Assembly: GCA_945883435.1 (NCBI GenBank) | Contig: CAMCXK010000015.1 | Location: 1 to 48,170 of the forward strand | Reading direction: 5' to 3' | Origin: Chthoniobacter flavus | GTDB lineage: Bacteria; Verrucomicrobiota; Verrucomicrobiia; Chthoniobacterales; Terrimicrobiaceae | DNA: 48,170 nucleotides | Part shown: in pieces, positions 16,968 through 25,573 of the stretch | Layout: the number at the start of each line of letters is the position of its first letter | Position numbering within the stretch: position 1 is the first letter of the stretch | The notes under the pieces: model-generated | Database searches by the model: none | The model's input: the letters and a program-made list of their open reading frames with translations, nothing else | What the model was told of the DNA's origin: nothing | Translations under genes and position numbers: made by a program

Positions 16968-17111
16968 TTGAAGGAGCGCCCTTGCGGGAAGGCCAAGCAG
17001 ATGCTTCTCTGATCGGCGTTCCTGCACACATCCTCCTGCGTCGATAATTATCCAAGCCTCCTGTTGTTACAATTTCGTGACACGTTGACGCGTAGGCTCA
17101 AGAACTGCCAC

Positions 17112-17131
17112 AGGCCGATTTTTTTCGGCCT
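17112..17131 (-). terminator. Possible stem-loop after the secreted unknown gene
   Basis: Perfect 7-bp stem AGGCCGA/TCGGCCT with a loop of six T (A on the minus strand), 11 nt past the stop codon at 17143. There is no clear T-run after the stem, so it is a weak terminator at best. Confidence 0.4.
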
Positions 17132-17142
17132 TAAAAACTGAT

Positions 17143-17958
17143 TCACTGCGCTTTGAGAAATTCTTTGATATCCTGCTCGCTATAATCCACGGAGGCATCT
17201 TCCGTGACACCAAAGACGCGTTGCCCGTAGCGATCGATAAAAAGCACTATCGAATAGGATTTTTGAGGACTCAAATCCATTTCAAATGCACTTAAGACCA
17301 TGGCTTTGTCCTGCGATGGACCGATGAGTTCCAATCTCCCAGGCCCGCTTTTGCCAGGGAAATTTTTCAGGAATGGCGATTTTTCAGTCACACTCCACAC
17401 TTTCTCAGCCGGTCCTCCAGTGGAGAGCGTGACTCCACCACTTTCCAGGTTCGAAAAATCAAAGATCCGGAAACTTGGTCCGCGCCCCTCCTCGGGAGGG
17501 AAATCCTCCACCGTTTCAACACGAAAACGACCCGATTCCTCTCGAACAACGAGCGTGTAGAATGCGCCGCCGCGGAGCGGAATAGAATCCGATTTGGCCA
17601 GCGGTTCGCCGGGATTTTCCAATTTCCCCTCCGCGTTGGGAATTGCGCTGCCGGCGTAGGTCACAACGCTCATCGGATCGGGCTTGAGAAGACGGTAGGA
17701 TCCAAGGCGACCAGGCCGCATGCTGCTCCCAAGGACTTTGCGTGCTCCGCCGCCGTCCTCACTGCTGAGTGTGATGCGAGGGGACTGAGGGCCTCCGATA
17801 TACCAGACACGAAGAAAGCTCACCTTCGAAAGCAAAGACTCTCGACCCGGACCCGCCGGCGTGGGCGTGGGTTCTGCCTCTTGCGCCTGCAACTCAAGCC
17901 GCGCAAGCATGAGAAAAAACACCACTCCTCCTGTTACAAACCACTTATTCGATATCAT
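17143..17958 (-). CDS. Secreted protein of unknown function, coupled to the Verru_Chthon-like gene
   Basis: 271 residues from the ATG at 17958, which lies 14 nt inside the end of the upstream gene, so the two are translationally coupled. Signal peptide at about 1-26 (FVTGGVVFFLMLARLELQAQ), then a Pro/Thr-rich linker (EAEPTPTPAGPG). The mature part is beta-rich and has no family I recognise. The C-terminal ASVDYSEQDIKEFLKAQ is likely helical. Tight coupling suggests it works with the large protein encoded upstream. Confidence 0.75.
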   Translation of the reverse strand: MISNKWFVTGGVVFFLMLARLELQAQEAEPTPTPAGPGRESLLSKVSFLRVWYIGGPQSPRITLSSEDGGGARKVLGSSMRPGRLGSYRLLKPDPMSVVTYAGSAIPNAEGKLENPGEPLAKSDSIPLRGGAFYTLVVREESGRFRVETVEDFPPEEGRGPSFRIFDFSNLESGGVTLSTGGPAEKVWSVTEKSPFLKNFPGKSGPGRLELIGPSQDKAMVLSAFEMDLSPQKSYSIVLFIDRYGQRVFGVTEDASVDYSEQDIKEFLKAQ

Positions 17959-20899
17959 AGACTTTTTGCTCGATGTAGCCGGTCGGAACTGCCCGCAAGG
18001 CGGATGAAACAGCCGGAGTGATTGTGTAAACAGCGCCTTTGTAAGCTCTTCCCAGCGGCTTGATAACTCCCGCATCCGTTTCCTGCAGAATCTCACCCAC
18101 GGAGTAGACTGCAAAGCTGGCGCTCCGCGTGGTGATCATTTCCACCAAACTACGGAAAATTTGCTCCCGGCTGCGATCCGCAGTGAGTCGAACGGCTTGA
18201 GATCCGGCCGTGGCAAGGTTGGTCGTATTGCCAGAGAAAAAGGCGACCTGCGACAACTCCCCGCGCTCCAGCATCGGCCCGTTGGAGGTTAAATAACTTT
18301 TCACCGAAGTCACCAACCGATCCACCTCGTCACTCCGCAAGAGCCTGCCTGCCGTCCCCGCATCACTCACGGGGGAGGCCGGGAAAACAAAACTTCTCAG
18401 CAGCGACTTCAACACCACCCCGTCATCGCGCGCCACCGAGTTGATATTGATCTTGCCGCGACTCGTTGGTTCGAGTTCCACTTGAGTCCGGTTCGAACTC
18501 ACGCCAAAGACATCCGTCAGGCGCCAGGCAGCGTTTTGCCAGGATGTTGAAAATCTGGCGGCTGTTCCAATCGAGTCATCTGGTTGGCCTATCTTCAAAG
18601 TGCGACCGCCTCCGCGGGCTGCTTCGATGGTTGTGGTGGCTATTCTCTGCCCCGGGTCGTAAATGTAACCGAGTTCTCCTATCGAAGACATAGTTTGATC
18701 GGAGATCACTGCATAAGCTGTGCTTGCGGTCTCATTGAATTGTTGGGTGTAGTCGGGCCACCTGCCGATGCCAGTTAGACGCTCTGGGTCAACAAAGTCT
18801 TTCGAATTAATTCTACCTAACGTGGCTTGCCCCAGAATAACGCCAGTGCCTTGTATGGCCCCATAAAAACGAGTATTTTCTCCAGCTCCAGTTGTAAAAT
18901 TCGAGTTAAATCCTTGGAAACCAATTTGCTCTGATACGCTTCGAGGGTCCCCTGTCCGACTGTCTGCTGCGGAAGATTGTGGCGCATTTCCCCTTAAACC
19001 AGTAGAGTAAACAAATCTTGTTAGGTTGTTTAAATTCTGTCCTTTAAAATTAAATGGTAAGGTGTTATTGCTTGGGCTAAATCCGACCGCTGGGAGACCA
19101 GCTACAATTCCGTTCATGTTTCCCAAAACCAAACGTGTTTGAAAATCGGAAATAGGAATAGCCGAACCACTATTTGAATCCCTAGCATCGGCTTGGAATC
19201 CGCGAGTTCCAGAGATGAGTTCGTCTGTGAACCTGCCTCCAAATTGAGTCGTATTTGTTGTCGGATTAGTAGTTCGACGGAAGAGATTTGCCGCATTCAG
19301 AACCAAGCCGGGAGGGTCATCGGCTGGATTCATGTTCGTGGTGATGATGATAGCACTTCCAGCCGGGAAGGTTATTCCGGAAATATCCATCTCAAAATCA
19401 TCAGGTTCTATCCAAGGATAGCTTCCAGCTTTCCAGGACATTAAGTTCGTTAATCTTACAAAGCTGCCAGCGGGAGCAGTGTAGTCTTTGGTAGAAGGAT
19501 TCGAAAACTCAATATAGTGATCGATTTTGAGAGAGCCACGAGAAGGATTCCCGGTGGTCCAAGCTTTTTCGATTCCCACCATGGCATGCTCCGTGTAGAA
19601 GGGAGCGGTTTCCTTTCCGATCGCCTGCGGCCATTGTGTGGTTGGCCAACAGTCCATAGGGCGAGTTCCTGAAACAACAAGTCCGCTGGAGTTTATAAAT
19701 GTGGGCTGGCTGTCGCTGTCGATATAATCGCGGATATTCGCGGCGATTTTTTTGAGATAAATATCTCTTTGTGATGCATTAGGCGTAATAGTAGCAAAAA
19801 ACCGGTTTCCAAAATTGGGCAATGGTGAATTGATATTCGGCAAGCCGCTTAAAACGCGCGAAGTGCCATTGATCCCCAAAGTTGTCACTTGATTGCCGGT
19901 GATGGCATAGATGATATCCTGAAGGTCTCCGGTGATGTCGGCCGCGGAAAGCCCTTCCGTGACGAGTGCATTGATATTGATTCGTTTACAACCCGTTCCC
20001 GCAAGGTCATTCGCGTGGGAAGCCGAAGTTGTGTAAAACCGGGAGGTGTTTGCCGCGTTTTCCCCGAAGGTGCCGTGATGTGAAAGATTTTTCGGCGATA
20101 TGGTCGTGCTGCCAAGCGCATTCGTAACCTGATCACGGAACGCAATCAGCAGTGCGTTAGTCACTGAAGCGTTTGTGGCAAGAGGTTTACCAGCAACAAG
20201 AGGCGATGCGCCAAGGTCGACCGCCAAGGCATTTGTGGCCAAGATCGGCCGCAGATATCCCCCACTGCTGGCGTTGGTATTTCCAGCGATCGTGAAATCC
20301 AATTTACTGGACTCATCCTCAATCCAAAACGCATAGCGATAGACGTAGGGGTTGTAATTGGCTTGTGACCGATCGGGTTGGTGAGGCCGCGAGGGATCTT
20401 GGGCTTGATAGATCCAAGGGGCCCGGCACTCGCGATAGGTGAGTGTGCCGTTGGCAGTCACCGGCGAACCCATCCAGCCTGAAGGACTCGATTTGTTAGT
20501 ATAGTTCAATGCTGTTGAATTATTTGCAGTAAGAGCACCTAAGCTTGCCGATGGCGAGTCCACCGAGAGAAGATAACGGGTCACAGGGGCTGTGCTATCT
20601 GTGTAGTTCCCTTTTCCTGAGAGGACTGTGATGGTCTGATTTCCAACCGTTGCGTAGCCAACTCCATGGTAGGGATACGTAAGAAGATAATCCTTCAAGC
20701 GCTGGATAGCCGTATTCACGCCCGCCTCGGCGGCGAGTTCGGCTTGGAATTGGTTTTTGAGGCTGCGGGAGATTTGTTTTTCGAGGGTCATGCTTTGGAG
20801 GAACGCCAGCACGATGGTGGAGAGAACGACGACCACGAAGAGGGTGGTGACCAGCGACGAGGCGCGAACGCGGCGCGGCGACGGGACGGCAGTAGGCAT
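17945..20899 (-). CDS. Verru_Chthon cassette protein A-like, pilin-like membrane-anchored protein
   Basis: 984 residues from the ATG at 20899 (GGA 5 nt upstream). A short basic leader (SPRRVRASS) is followed by a hydrophobic helix (about 17-40, LVTTLFVVVVLSTIVLAFL) and a coiled amphipathic region, as in PilX/GspK-type minor pilins. The long extracellular part has FWIEDESSKLDFT and LLRSDEVDRLVTSVKSYL, features I associate with Verru_Chthon cassette protein A. That family normally stands in a cassette with proteins B, C and D, which are absent here. Stretches within about 18,780-19,800 are visibly richer in A/T than the ends of the gene, possibly a mosaic. It probably belongs to a type II secretion or pilus-like surface assembly. 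Confidence 0.72.
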   Translation of the reverse strand: MPTAVPSPRRVRASSLVTTLFVVVVLSTIVLAFLQSMTLEKQISRSLKNQFQAELAAEAGVNTAIQRLKDYLLTYPYHGVGYATVGNQTITVLSGKGNYTDSTAPVTRYLLSVDSPSASLGALTANNSTALNYTNKSSPSGWMGSPVTANGTLTYRECRAPWIYQAQDPSRPHQPDRSQANYNPYVYRYAFWIEDESSKLDFTIAGNTNASSGGYLRPILATNALAVDLGASPLVAGKPLATNASVTNALLIAFRDQVTNALGSTTISPKNLSHHGTFGENAANTSRFYTTSASHANDLAGTGCKRININALVTEGLSAADITGDLQDIIYAITGNQVTTLGINGTSRVLSGLPNINSPLPNFGNRFFATITPNASQRDIYLKKIAANIRDYIDSDSQPTFINSSGLVVSGTRPMDCWPTTQWPQAIGKETAPFYTEHAMVGIEKAWTTGNPSRGSLKIDHYIEFSNPSTKDYTAPAGSFVRLTNLMSWKAGSYPWIEPDDFEMDISGITFPAGSAIIITTNMNPADDPPGLVLNAANLFRRTTNPTTNTTQFGGRFTDELISGTRGFQADARDSNSGSAIPISDFQTRLVLGNMNGIVAGLPAVGFSPSNNTLPFNFKGQNLNNLTRFVYSTGLRGNAPQSSAADSRTGDPRSVSEQIGFQGFNSNFTTGAGENTRFYGAIQGTGVILGQATLGRINSKDFVDPERLTGIGRWPDYTQQFNETASTAYAVISDQTMSSIGELGYIYDPGQRIATTTIEAARGGGRTLKIGQPDDSIGTAARFSTSWQNAAWRLTDVFGVSSNRTQVELEPTSRGKININSVARDDGVVLKSLLRSFVFPASPVSDAGTAGRLLRSDEVDRLVTSVKSYLTSNGPMLERGELSQVAFFSGNTTNLATAGSQAVRLTADRSREQIFRSLVEMITTRSASFAVYSVGEILQETDAGVIKPLGRAYKGAVYTITPAVSSALRAVPTGYIEQKVYDIE

Positions 20900-20997
20900 T
20901 TTTTCCAAAGTCGGCCTATTCCGAAGAACGGCGAGAAAATGTCAACGGCCGGAGTGTGACAGATTGGAAACGTGGGCTCGCCGGCCCGAATCGGTAG
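20887..20997. repeat. Direct repeat copy 1: 5' region of the Verru_Chthon-like gene
   Basis: 111 bp covering the first codons, ribosome-binding region and upstream DNA of the gene starting at 20899. It aligns without gaps to 21640-21750; I count 12 mismatches. On the minus strand it contains TTGACATTTTCTC, a -35-like hexamer about 45 nt before the start codon. No clear -10 box follows. Confidence 0.8.
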
Positions 20998-21079
20998 CTG
21001 CGCGGTCGAGGACCAAGGACGGATGGGAGGGGCGATGAGGGGCGATCCGGTAAAGAGGGATGTGTTTTTTGGATGGAGG

Positions 21080-21591
21080 TCACGGCGTCGGTGGTTGATG
21101 ATCAGCTAGCTTATTAAGTATCTGTAAAGCCATCTGATCCATTCGTGAAAATGCGAAACATTTCTTTCCAAGGTCTTTTAGCGATGCTCCGATATGGTAA
21201 ACTGCATGATTGTCAATAATGAGGAATCGGTCATGCTCACTTGGACGGCGCGATCGCTGCTCAAAACAGCAGAAAGCATGGCCACACCCTGCTCTGTAAA
21301 AGCAAACGGCAGGAATCGGCGGCCTCCATGTGTCGCACTTGAGGTTCCAGATTGGAACCTCAAGTTGCTCCATTCATTGGGTAAAAGTTGAAAGCGAAAG
21401 TGCTCCGGAAAGCGGTTGGCGTTTCGAGAAACGGCCTTATTCAATGCTTTGGTTTCAACGCCATACATCCAAGCAAGATCGCTATCAAGGATCACATGCT
21501 GGCCTCGAATGAAATGAATGCGATCAGATACTTGTCGAGGTGCAAGATCATCGCTCAAAACCAGTGATGAAGACATTGGATCAAGCGGCAT
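21080..21591 (-). pseudogene. Broken ORF6N-domain gene
   Basis: The frame starting near 21591 encodes an ORF6N domain: RIHFIRGQHVILDSDLAWMYGVET, FPEHFRFQL and LPFAFTEQGVAMLSAVLSSDRAVQV. It then loses similarity and stops at 21178. From about 21240 another minus-strand frame (ending at 21080) supplies HDRFLIIDNHAVYHIGASLKDLGKKCFAF, a tail I associate with longer members of this family. The middle of the protein is missing and the two halves are out of frame, so an internal deletion with frameshift is the simplest reading. ORF6N proteins are typical of phage and mobile DNA. The exact start is uncertain (ATG at 21591 or 21576). Confidence 0.7.
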
Positions 21592-21639
21592 GGAGGAGGA
21601 GGCTTTCGCGGAGGACGATGGGCGTCGTCGGTGGCAGGT

Positions 21640-21750
21640 CGGCAGAAGGCATTTTTTCCAAAGTCGGCCCATTCCGAAGCGCTGGGAGAAAATGTCAACG
21701 GCCGGAATGTGACAGGTTGGAAACGTGAGCCCGCCGGCCCGAAGTGGTAG
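21640..21750. repeat. Direct repeat copy 2: duplicated 5' region
   Basis: Copy of 20887-20997 in the same orientation. It keeps the -35-like TTGACA, the CTTTGGAAAAAATGCC ribosome-binding/start region and the first codons, but the ATG at 21652 opens a frame of only 23 codons. The ORF6N remnant lies just downstream in another frame. Confidence 0.8.
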
Positions 21751-21876
21751 CGGAAAATTGAAAATTTTTCGTCCGGGAGATTTTCTTGGCGAGGTCTCCT
21801 GCCCTCTTTTTGCGATGGGAAAATTCTGCGGTCGAAAATCGTTTCGATTTCCCCTGTGGGGGCGGCGGGCCGGAAT

Positions 21877-22479
21877 TTAGAGGGCGCGGCGACCGGTGAG
21901 TGCGCGTTGAAGGGTGAGTTGATCGGCGTGTTCGAGGCCGCCGCCGGCGGGGAGTCCATGGGCGATGCGTGTGAGGGGAATGCCGAGGGGGTGGAGGATT
22001 TCGAGCAGGTATTGGGTGGTAGCCTCGCCTTCGACATCGGCGCTCAGGGCAAGGATGAGTTCGGTGGGGTGCTCGTGGCGGAGGCGCTCCAGAAGGGCGG
22101 GGATGCGGAGTTGGTCGGGACCGATGTGGTCGAGGGGGGCGAGGCGGCCGCCCAGCGCGTGGTAAAGGCCTTGAAAGACCCCGCTGCGCTCGAGGGGAAG
22201 GATATCGGTAGAGTGCTCGACGATGCAGAGTTCGCGGCCTTGGCGGGCCGGGAGGTTGCAAAGTTCACACAATCCGGTGGTGGAGAAAAACCCGCACCTC
22301 AGGCAGGGGCGAATCGTGGCGGCGGCATCCACGAGGGCCTCGGCGAGCTGGGTGGGTTTGGCCTCCTTGTGGCCAAGAAGCCAGAGGGCGCAGCGCTCGG
22401 CACTGCGGGGGCCGAAGCCCGGGAGGCGGCGGAGTTCGCGCACGAGGCGGGCAAACGGGGCGGGGTAGTCAAGCGCCAT
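21877..22479 (-). CDS. recR: Recombination mediator RecR
   Basis: 200 residues, the normal RecR length. Helix-hairpin-helix at 17-30 ([14 protein letters not shown]), the four-cysteine zinc finger C59, C62, C71, C74, then the Toprim domain ([18 protein letters not shown]) and the C-terminal Walker-like end. RecR with RecF/RecO loads RecA on gapped DNA in the cytoplasm. It lies 9 nt after the LolD-like gene stop, so it is probably the last gene of a citrate synthase-ATPase-recR transcript. dnaX and the YbaB gene, usual neighbours, are not here. Confidence 0.96.
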   Translation of the reverse strand: MALDYPAPFARLVRELRRLPGFGPRSAERCALWLLGHKEAKPTQLAEALVDAAATIRPCLRCGFFSTTGLCELCNLPARQGRELCIVEHSTDILPLERSGVFQGLYHALGGRLAPLDHIGPDQLRIPALLERLRHEHPTELILALSADVEGEATTQYLLEILHPLGIPLTRIAHGLPAGGGLEHADQLTLQRALTGRRAL

Positions 22480-22488
22480 GGGGGAGGC

Positions 22489-23154
22489 TCAGTCGTTGGC
22501 CAAGAGACCGTCGCGCAGGCGCACGAGGCGGTCTCCGCGGTGGGCCAGGCGTTCGTCGTGGGTGACGACCACGAGCGAGCGGTTTTCGGCGCGGGCCAGG
22601 TCAAGGAGAAGGTGCATGATCACCTCGCCGTTTTTGGAGTCGAGGTTGCCGGTGGGCTCGTCGGCGAAGAGGATGCGGGGGTCGTTGACAAGGGCGCGGG
22701 CGATGGCCACGCGTTGTTGCTCGCCGCCGCTCATCTCGGCGGGAAGGTGGTCGGCGCGGCCCGAGAGTCCCACGCGGGCAAGCAAATCCCGGGCGACCGG
22801 CTCGCGGCGGCCTCCGCCGATCAGCGCGGGCAGGAGCACATTTTCCAAAGCGGTCAGCTCGGGGAGGAGAAAGTAGGATTGGAACACAAACCCCATCTCG
22901 CGGTTGCGGAGCTTGGCAAGGCGCGTTGCCGACAGTCCATAAAGCGAGGTGCCGTCCCACGAGACCGAGCCCGCCTCGGGGGTCTCGAGGCCCGCAAGAG
23001 TGTAAAGAAGGGTGGTTTTGCCCGCGCCGCTGGCTCCGCAGAGGAAGACACACTCGCCGGGTTCGATGGCCATGTCGATGCCTCGAAGCACCTCGATCGA
23101 GGTGCCGCCGATGCGGAACGAGCGTTTCAGGCCGGAGGCCGTGAGGCGGGACAT
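22489..23154 (-). CDS. ABC transporter ATPase, LolD/MacB type
   Basis: 221 residues from the ATG at 23154, 2 nt after the citrate synthase stop. Walker [10 protein letters not shown] at 40-48, Q-loop in [12 protein letters not shown], signature [15 protein letters not shown], Walker B ILFADEP, H-loop [21 protein letters not shown] and GNLDSKNGE are typical of the lipoprotein-release (LolD) or MacB branch, which energises export from the inner membrane. No FtsX-like permease is adjacent, so the partner must be encoded elsewhere and the substrate is open. Confidence 0.92.
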   Translation of the reverse strand: MSRLTASGLKRSFRIGGTSIEVLRGIDMAIEPGECVFLCGASGAGKTTLLYTLAGLETPEAGSVSWDGTSLYGLSATRLAKLRNREMGFVFQSYFLLPELTALENVLLPALIGGGRREPVARDLLARVGLSGRADHLPAEMSGGEQQRVAIARALVNDPRILFADEPTGNLDSKNGEVIMHLLLDLARAENRSLVVVTHDERLAHRGDRLVRLRDGLLAND

Positions 23155-23156
23155 CG

Positions 23157-24281
23157 TTACCGCTGCGCGAGGGGAACGAACGTTTTGCCGACTGCGGGGC
23201 CGGTGTATTCGCTCAGCGGGCGGTAAAGCCTGTTGTCGGCGAGTTGTTCCATGACGTGGCCCGTCCAACCGGCGGTGCGGGCGATGGCAAAGATCGGGGT
23301 GAAAAGATCGGTGGGAATGCCCATCGAATAGTAGACGGTGGCCGAGTAAAAATCGACGTTGGCATTGAGCCCCTTGCGTTCGCGCATGATTTCGGCGATG
23401 CGCTCGCTCATGCGAATCCACTTAGGCTCGCCCAGACGGTTGCTGAGAACGATCGCCATCTCGCGCAAGTGGGGGGCGCGGGGGTCGAGAACCTTGTAAA
23501 CCCGGTGGCCGATGCCCATGATTTTTTGTTTCGCGGCAAGGCGGGCCTCGACCCAGGCGTCCACATTTTCCTCCGAGCCGATTTCCTGCAGCATGTGAAT
23601 AACGCCCTCGTTCGCCCCTCCGTGAAGCGGGCCTTTGAGCGTGCCGATGGCCGATGTGATGGCCGAATACATGTCCGAGAGGGTGGCGATGGTGACGCGG
23701 GCGGAGAAGGTCGAGGCATTCATGCCGTGGTCCGCATGGAGAACATAGGCGACATCGAGTGTGCGGGCGGCCTCGTCGGTCGGTGTCTCGCCGTTTGCAA
23801 GGTAGAGAAAATGGGCGGCCTCGCCGAGGTCGGCGCGGACCGGCGGGAGATCGAGTCCCTGGCGCGCGCGGTGGAAGTAGGCGGTGATCACGCCGATCTT
23901 CGCGGTGATCTCGACGGCCCGGCGGTAGTTCGCCTCGGCGCTGTCGTCCTTGGGATTTTCATCGTAGAGGCCGAGCATCGAAACAGCCGTGCGGATGACA
24001 TCCATAGGACCGGCATGGCGGGGGGCGTGGCGGAGGAATTCGACGACGGGCGCGGGGAGCGTGCGGGCCGCGCGGAGCCGGGATTCCAGGGCGGCGAGTT
24101 GCGACGCGTTGGGCAACTCGCCGTGCCAGAGGAGGTGGATGACTTCCTCGAAAGTGGCTTTGCCGGCGATTTCATTGATGTCGTATCCGGCGTAGATGAG
24201 AACGCCTTCGGCTCCCAACACATCGCTGAGTCGGGTGGAGTTGGCGACGATTCCTTCGAGTCCTTTGGCTGTGACGGGCAT
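23157..24281 (-). CDS. gltA: Citrate synthase
   Basis: 374 residues from the ATG at 24281, the length of the short bacterial form. Catalytic residues fall in the standard motifs: H220 (GPLHGGANEG), H259 (MGIGHRVYKVLDPRAPHL) and D310 (NVDFYS). LHADHGMNASTFSARV at 181-196 is also typical. It condenses acetyl-CoA and oxaloacetate in the TCA cycle; a 2-methylcitrate synthase is the main alternative, but no propionate genes are near. The gene follows rnpB on the same strand and is separated from it by a terminator. Confidence 0.94.
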   Translation of the reverse strand: MPVTAKGLEGIVANSTRLSDVLGAEGVLIYAGYDINEIAGKATFEEVIHLLWHGELPNASQLAALESRLRAARTLPAPVVEFLRHAPRHAGPMDVIRTAVSMLGLYDENPKDDSAEANYRRAVEITAKIGVITAYFHRARQGLDLPPVRADLGEAAHFLYLANGETPTDEAARTLDVAYVLHADHGMNASTFSARVTIATLSDMYSAITSAIGTLKGPLHGGANEGVIHMLQEIGSEENVDAWVEARLAAKQKIMGIGHRVYKVLDPRAPHLREMAIVLSNRLGEPKWIRMSERIAEIMRERKGLNANVDFYSATVYYSMGIPTDLFTPIFAIARTAGWTGHVMEQLADNRLYRPLSEYTGPAVGKTFVPLAQR

Positions 24282-24375
24282 AGTGGTCGGGGTGTGGTTG
24301 GTTGAAACGACGATCAACGTGAACGATTCCCCGGCGGCTGAAAAGCCCCGGCGTGTGATTTTTTTAGCGGCGGGA

Positions 24376-24416
24376 GAAAAAAGGCCGGGGGCCCTCCGTG
24401 GAAGGAAGGCCCCCGC
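24376..24416 (-). terminator. Rho-independent terminator of rnpB
   Basis: On the minus strand a GC-rich hairpin (GGGGGCC ... GGCCCCC) is followed by CGGCCTTTTTTCTC. It lies directly after the rnpB 3' end and before the citrate synthase start. Confidence 0.8.
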
Positions 24417-24418
24417 TT

Positions 24419-24833
24419 GGTTGGCTGTAAGCCGGATTCTGTCCAGCGCCGGGCTTGCACCTGGGGCTTGGGCGGTCATTTGTCTCGCGATGCCTTGCGG
24501 CATCGCGGCTCCTTGCGGAACTGCGACTATTACCCGGAGGGTGCCCCGCTTGCGCGGGGCGGGCAGGCGGCCCGATCCTCCTGTTCTGTCTTGCACCGCA
24601 TGGGGTTTTTCGTGCCCCCGCGCTTGCGCGCGGGGCGGTGGGCTCTTACCCCGCCTTTTCATCCTTGCCGCCTGGACGAATCCAGGGTGGGCGGTTTGTT
24701 TTCTGTGACACTGTCCGTGAAACCGGGCTTGGGCCTGGCTTCCCCGCGCGTTCTACGCGGCATGCCGCCTTGTGGTGTCCGGACTTTCCTCCCGCAGCGT
24801 CTTGCGAGCGCCACGGGCGACCGCCCGCCAACA
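24419..24833 (-). ncRNA. rnpB: RNase P RNA (A type)
   Basis: The minus strand carries the conserved blocks in order: AGGAAAGTCCGGACACC near the 5' end, CACAGAAAACAAACCGCC, AAGGATGAAAAGGCGGGGTAAGAGCCCACCG, and ACAGAATCCGGCTTACAGCC at the 3' end. The terminal helix P1 pairs GTTGGC (24832-24827) with GCCAAC (24425-24420), fixing both ends within a few bases. The RNA is the catalytic subunit that trims tRNA 5' leaders. Its 5' end is almost in contact with the stop of the zinc-ribbon bactofilin gene. Confidence 0.96.
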
Positions 24834-24841
24834 GGTGAAGC

Positions 24842-25567
24842 CTAAGCAGGAACCGCCGAGGGCGCAAGATCGGGCCGGAGGCGGCAGGGACCGAGGCGGG
24901 TGCCGCCCTTGTCCACAATGAGGCCCCGGGCGTCGATGGATCCCTCCAAGCGGCCTCCGGAGAGGATGTGCACGGTGCCCGTGCAATGCACCGGGCCGCG
25001 CAATGTGCCTTGGACGGTGACCGCCTCCGCCTCGATGAGATGGGCGGAGTCGATGAGCGATTTTTTGTCGATATGGACCGAGCCCGCCGTGATGCGGCCG
25101 CCGCAGGGTTTTTGCAGTTGAAGCCGCACCTCGCCCTCGCAGCGGAGATGGCCTTGAAACGGGCCTTCGATGCGGGCCGATCCGCAGATGATCCAGGGAT
25201 TGGCCAGCGAGCCCTTCGGACCAATGCGGAGCTGGCCGCGGGTGTCCACCGCACGGGAGGCGTGGGCGGTGATCAAAACATCGATCAGCTCGATCGGGGC
25301 ATAGCAACCGGGGCAGATCGTGCTCTGGGCCTTGCGCGAAACCTCATGCGTGCGTCCGCATTTGAGGCAGTGAACCGGCTTGCCGGGTTCGGCCTTGCGT
25401 CCGGCGAAACTCGGCAATTCCGCCGTGCCCGCCCTCACCCCCTCGGCCGAGGCCTCGTAGTGGGCGCCGCACGAACGGCAATTGGTGGAAACAAGGTGGG
25501 GTGGCTCGAGTTGGACGAATCCGCACACCGGGCACCGGAACGGTGTCTTCGGCGTTGGGGCGGGCAT
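24842..25567 (-). CDS. Bactofilin-like protein with two N-terminal zinc ribbons
   Basis: 241 residues. Four CxxC pairs, C12/C15, C30/C33, C67/C70 and C85/C88, form two rubredoxin-like zinc ribbons. Residues about 95-225 have the repetitive short strands of polymer-forming bactofilins (GPFQGHLRCEGEVRL, GTLRGPVHCTGTVHILSGGRLEGSIDARGL). Bactofilins form nucleotide-independent cytoskeletal filaments. The start is 6 nt after the stop of the plain bactofilin encoded upstream, so the two are one operon and may co-assemble. The ribbons may recruit a partner or sense metal; that part is inference. Confidence 0.85.
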   Translation of the reverse strand: MPAPTPKTPFRCPVCGFVQLEPPHLVSTNCRSCGAHYEASAEGVRAGTAELPSFAGRKAEPGKPVHCLKCGRTHEVSRKAQSTICPGCYAPIELIDVLITAHASRAVDTRGQLRIGPKGSLANPWIICGSARIEGPFQGHLRCEGEVRLQLQKPCGGRITAGSVHIDKKSLIDSAHLIEAEAVTVQGTLRGPVHCTGTVHILSGGRLEGSIDARGLIVDKGGTRLGPCRLRPDLAPSAVPA

Positions 25568-25573
25568 TTCGGC

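Noticed and set aside
21856-23226. Open frame of 456 codons on the + strand
   Set aside because: Antisense to recR and the ABC ATPase; its composition is rich in Gly, Ala, Glu and Val without domain motifs, as expected for a GC-rich shadow.
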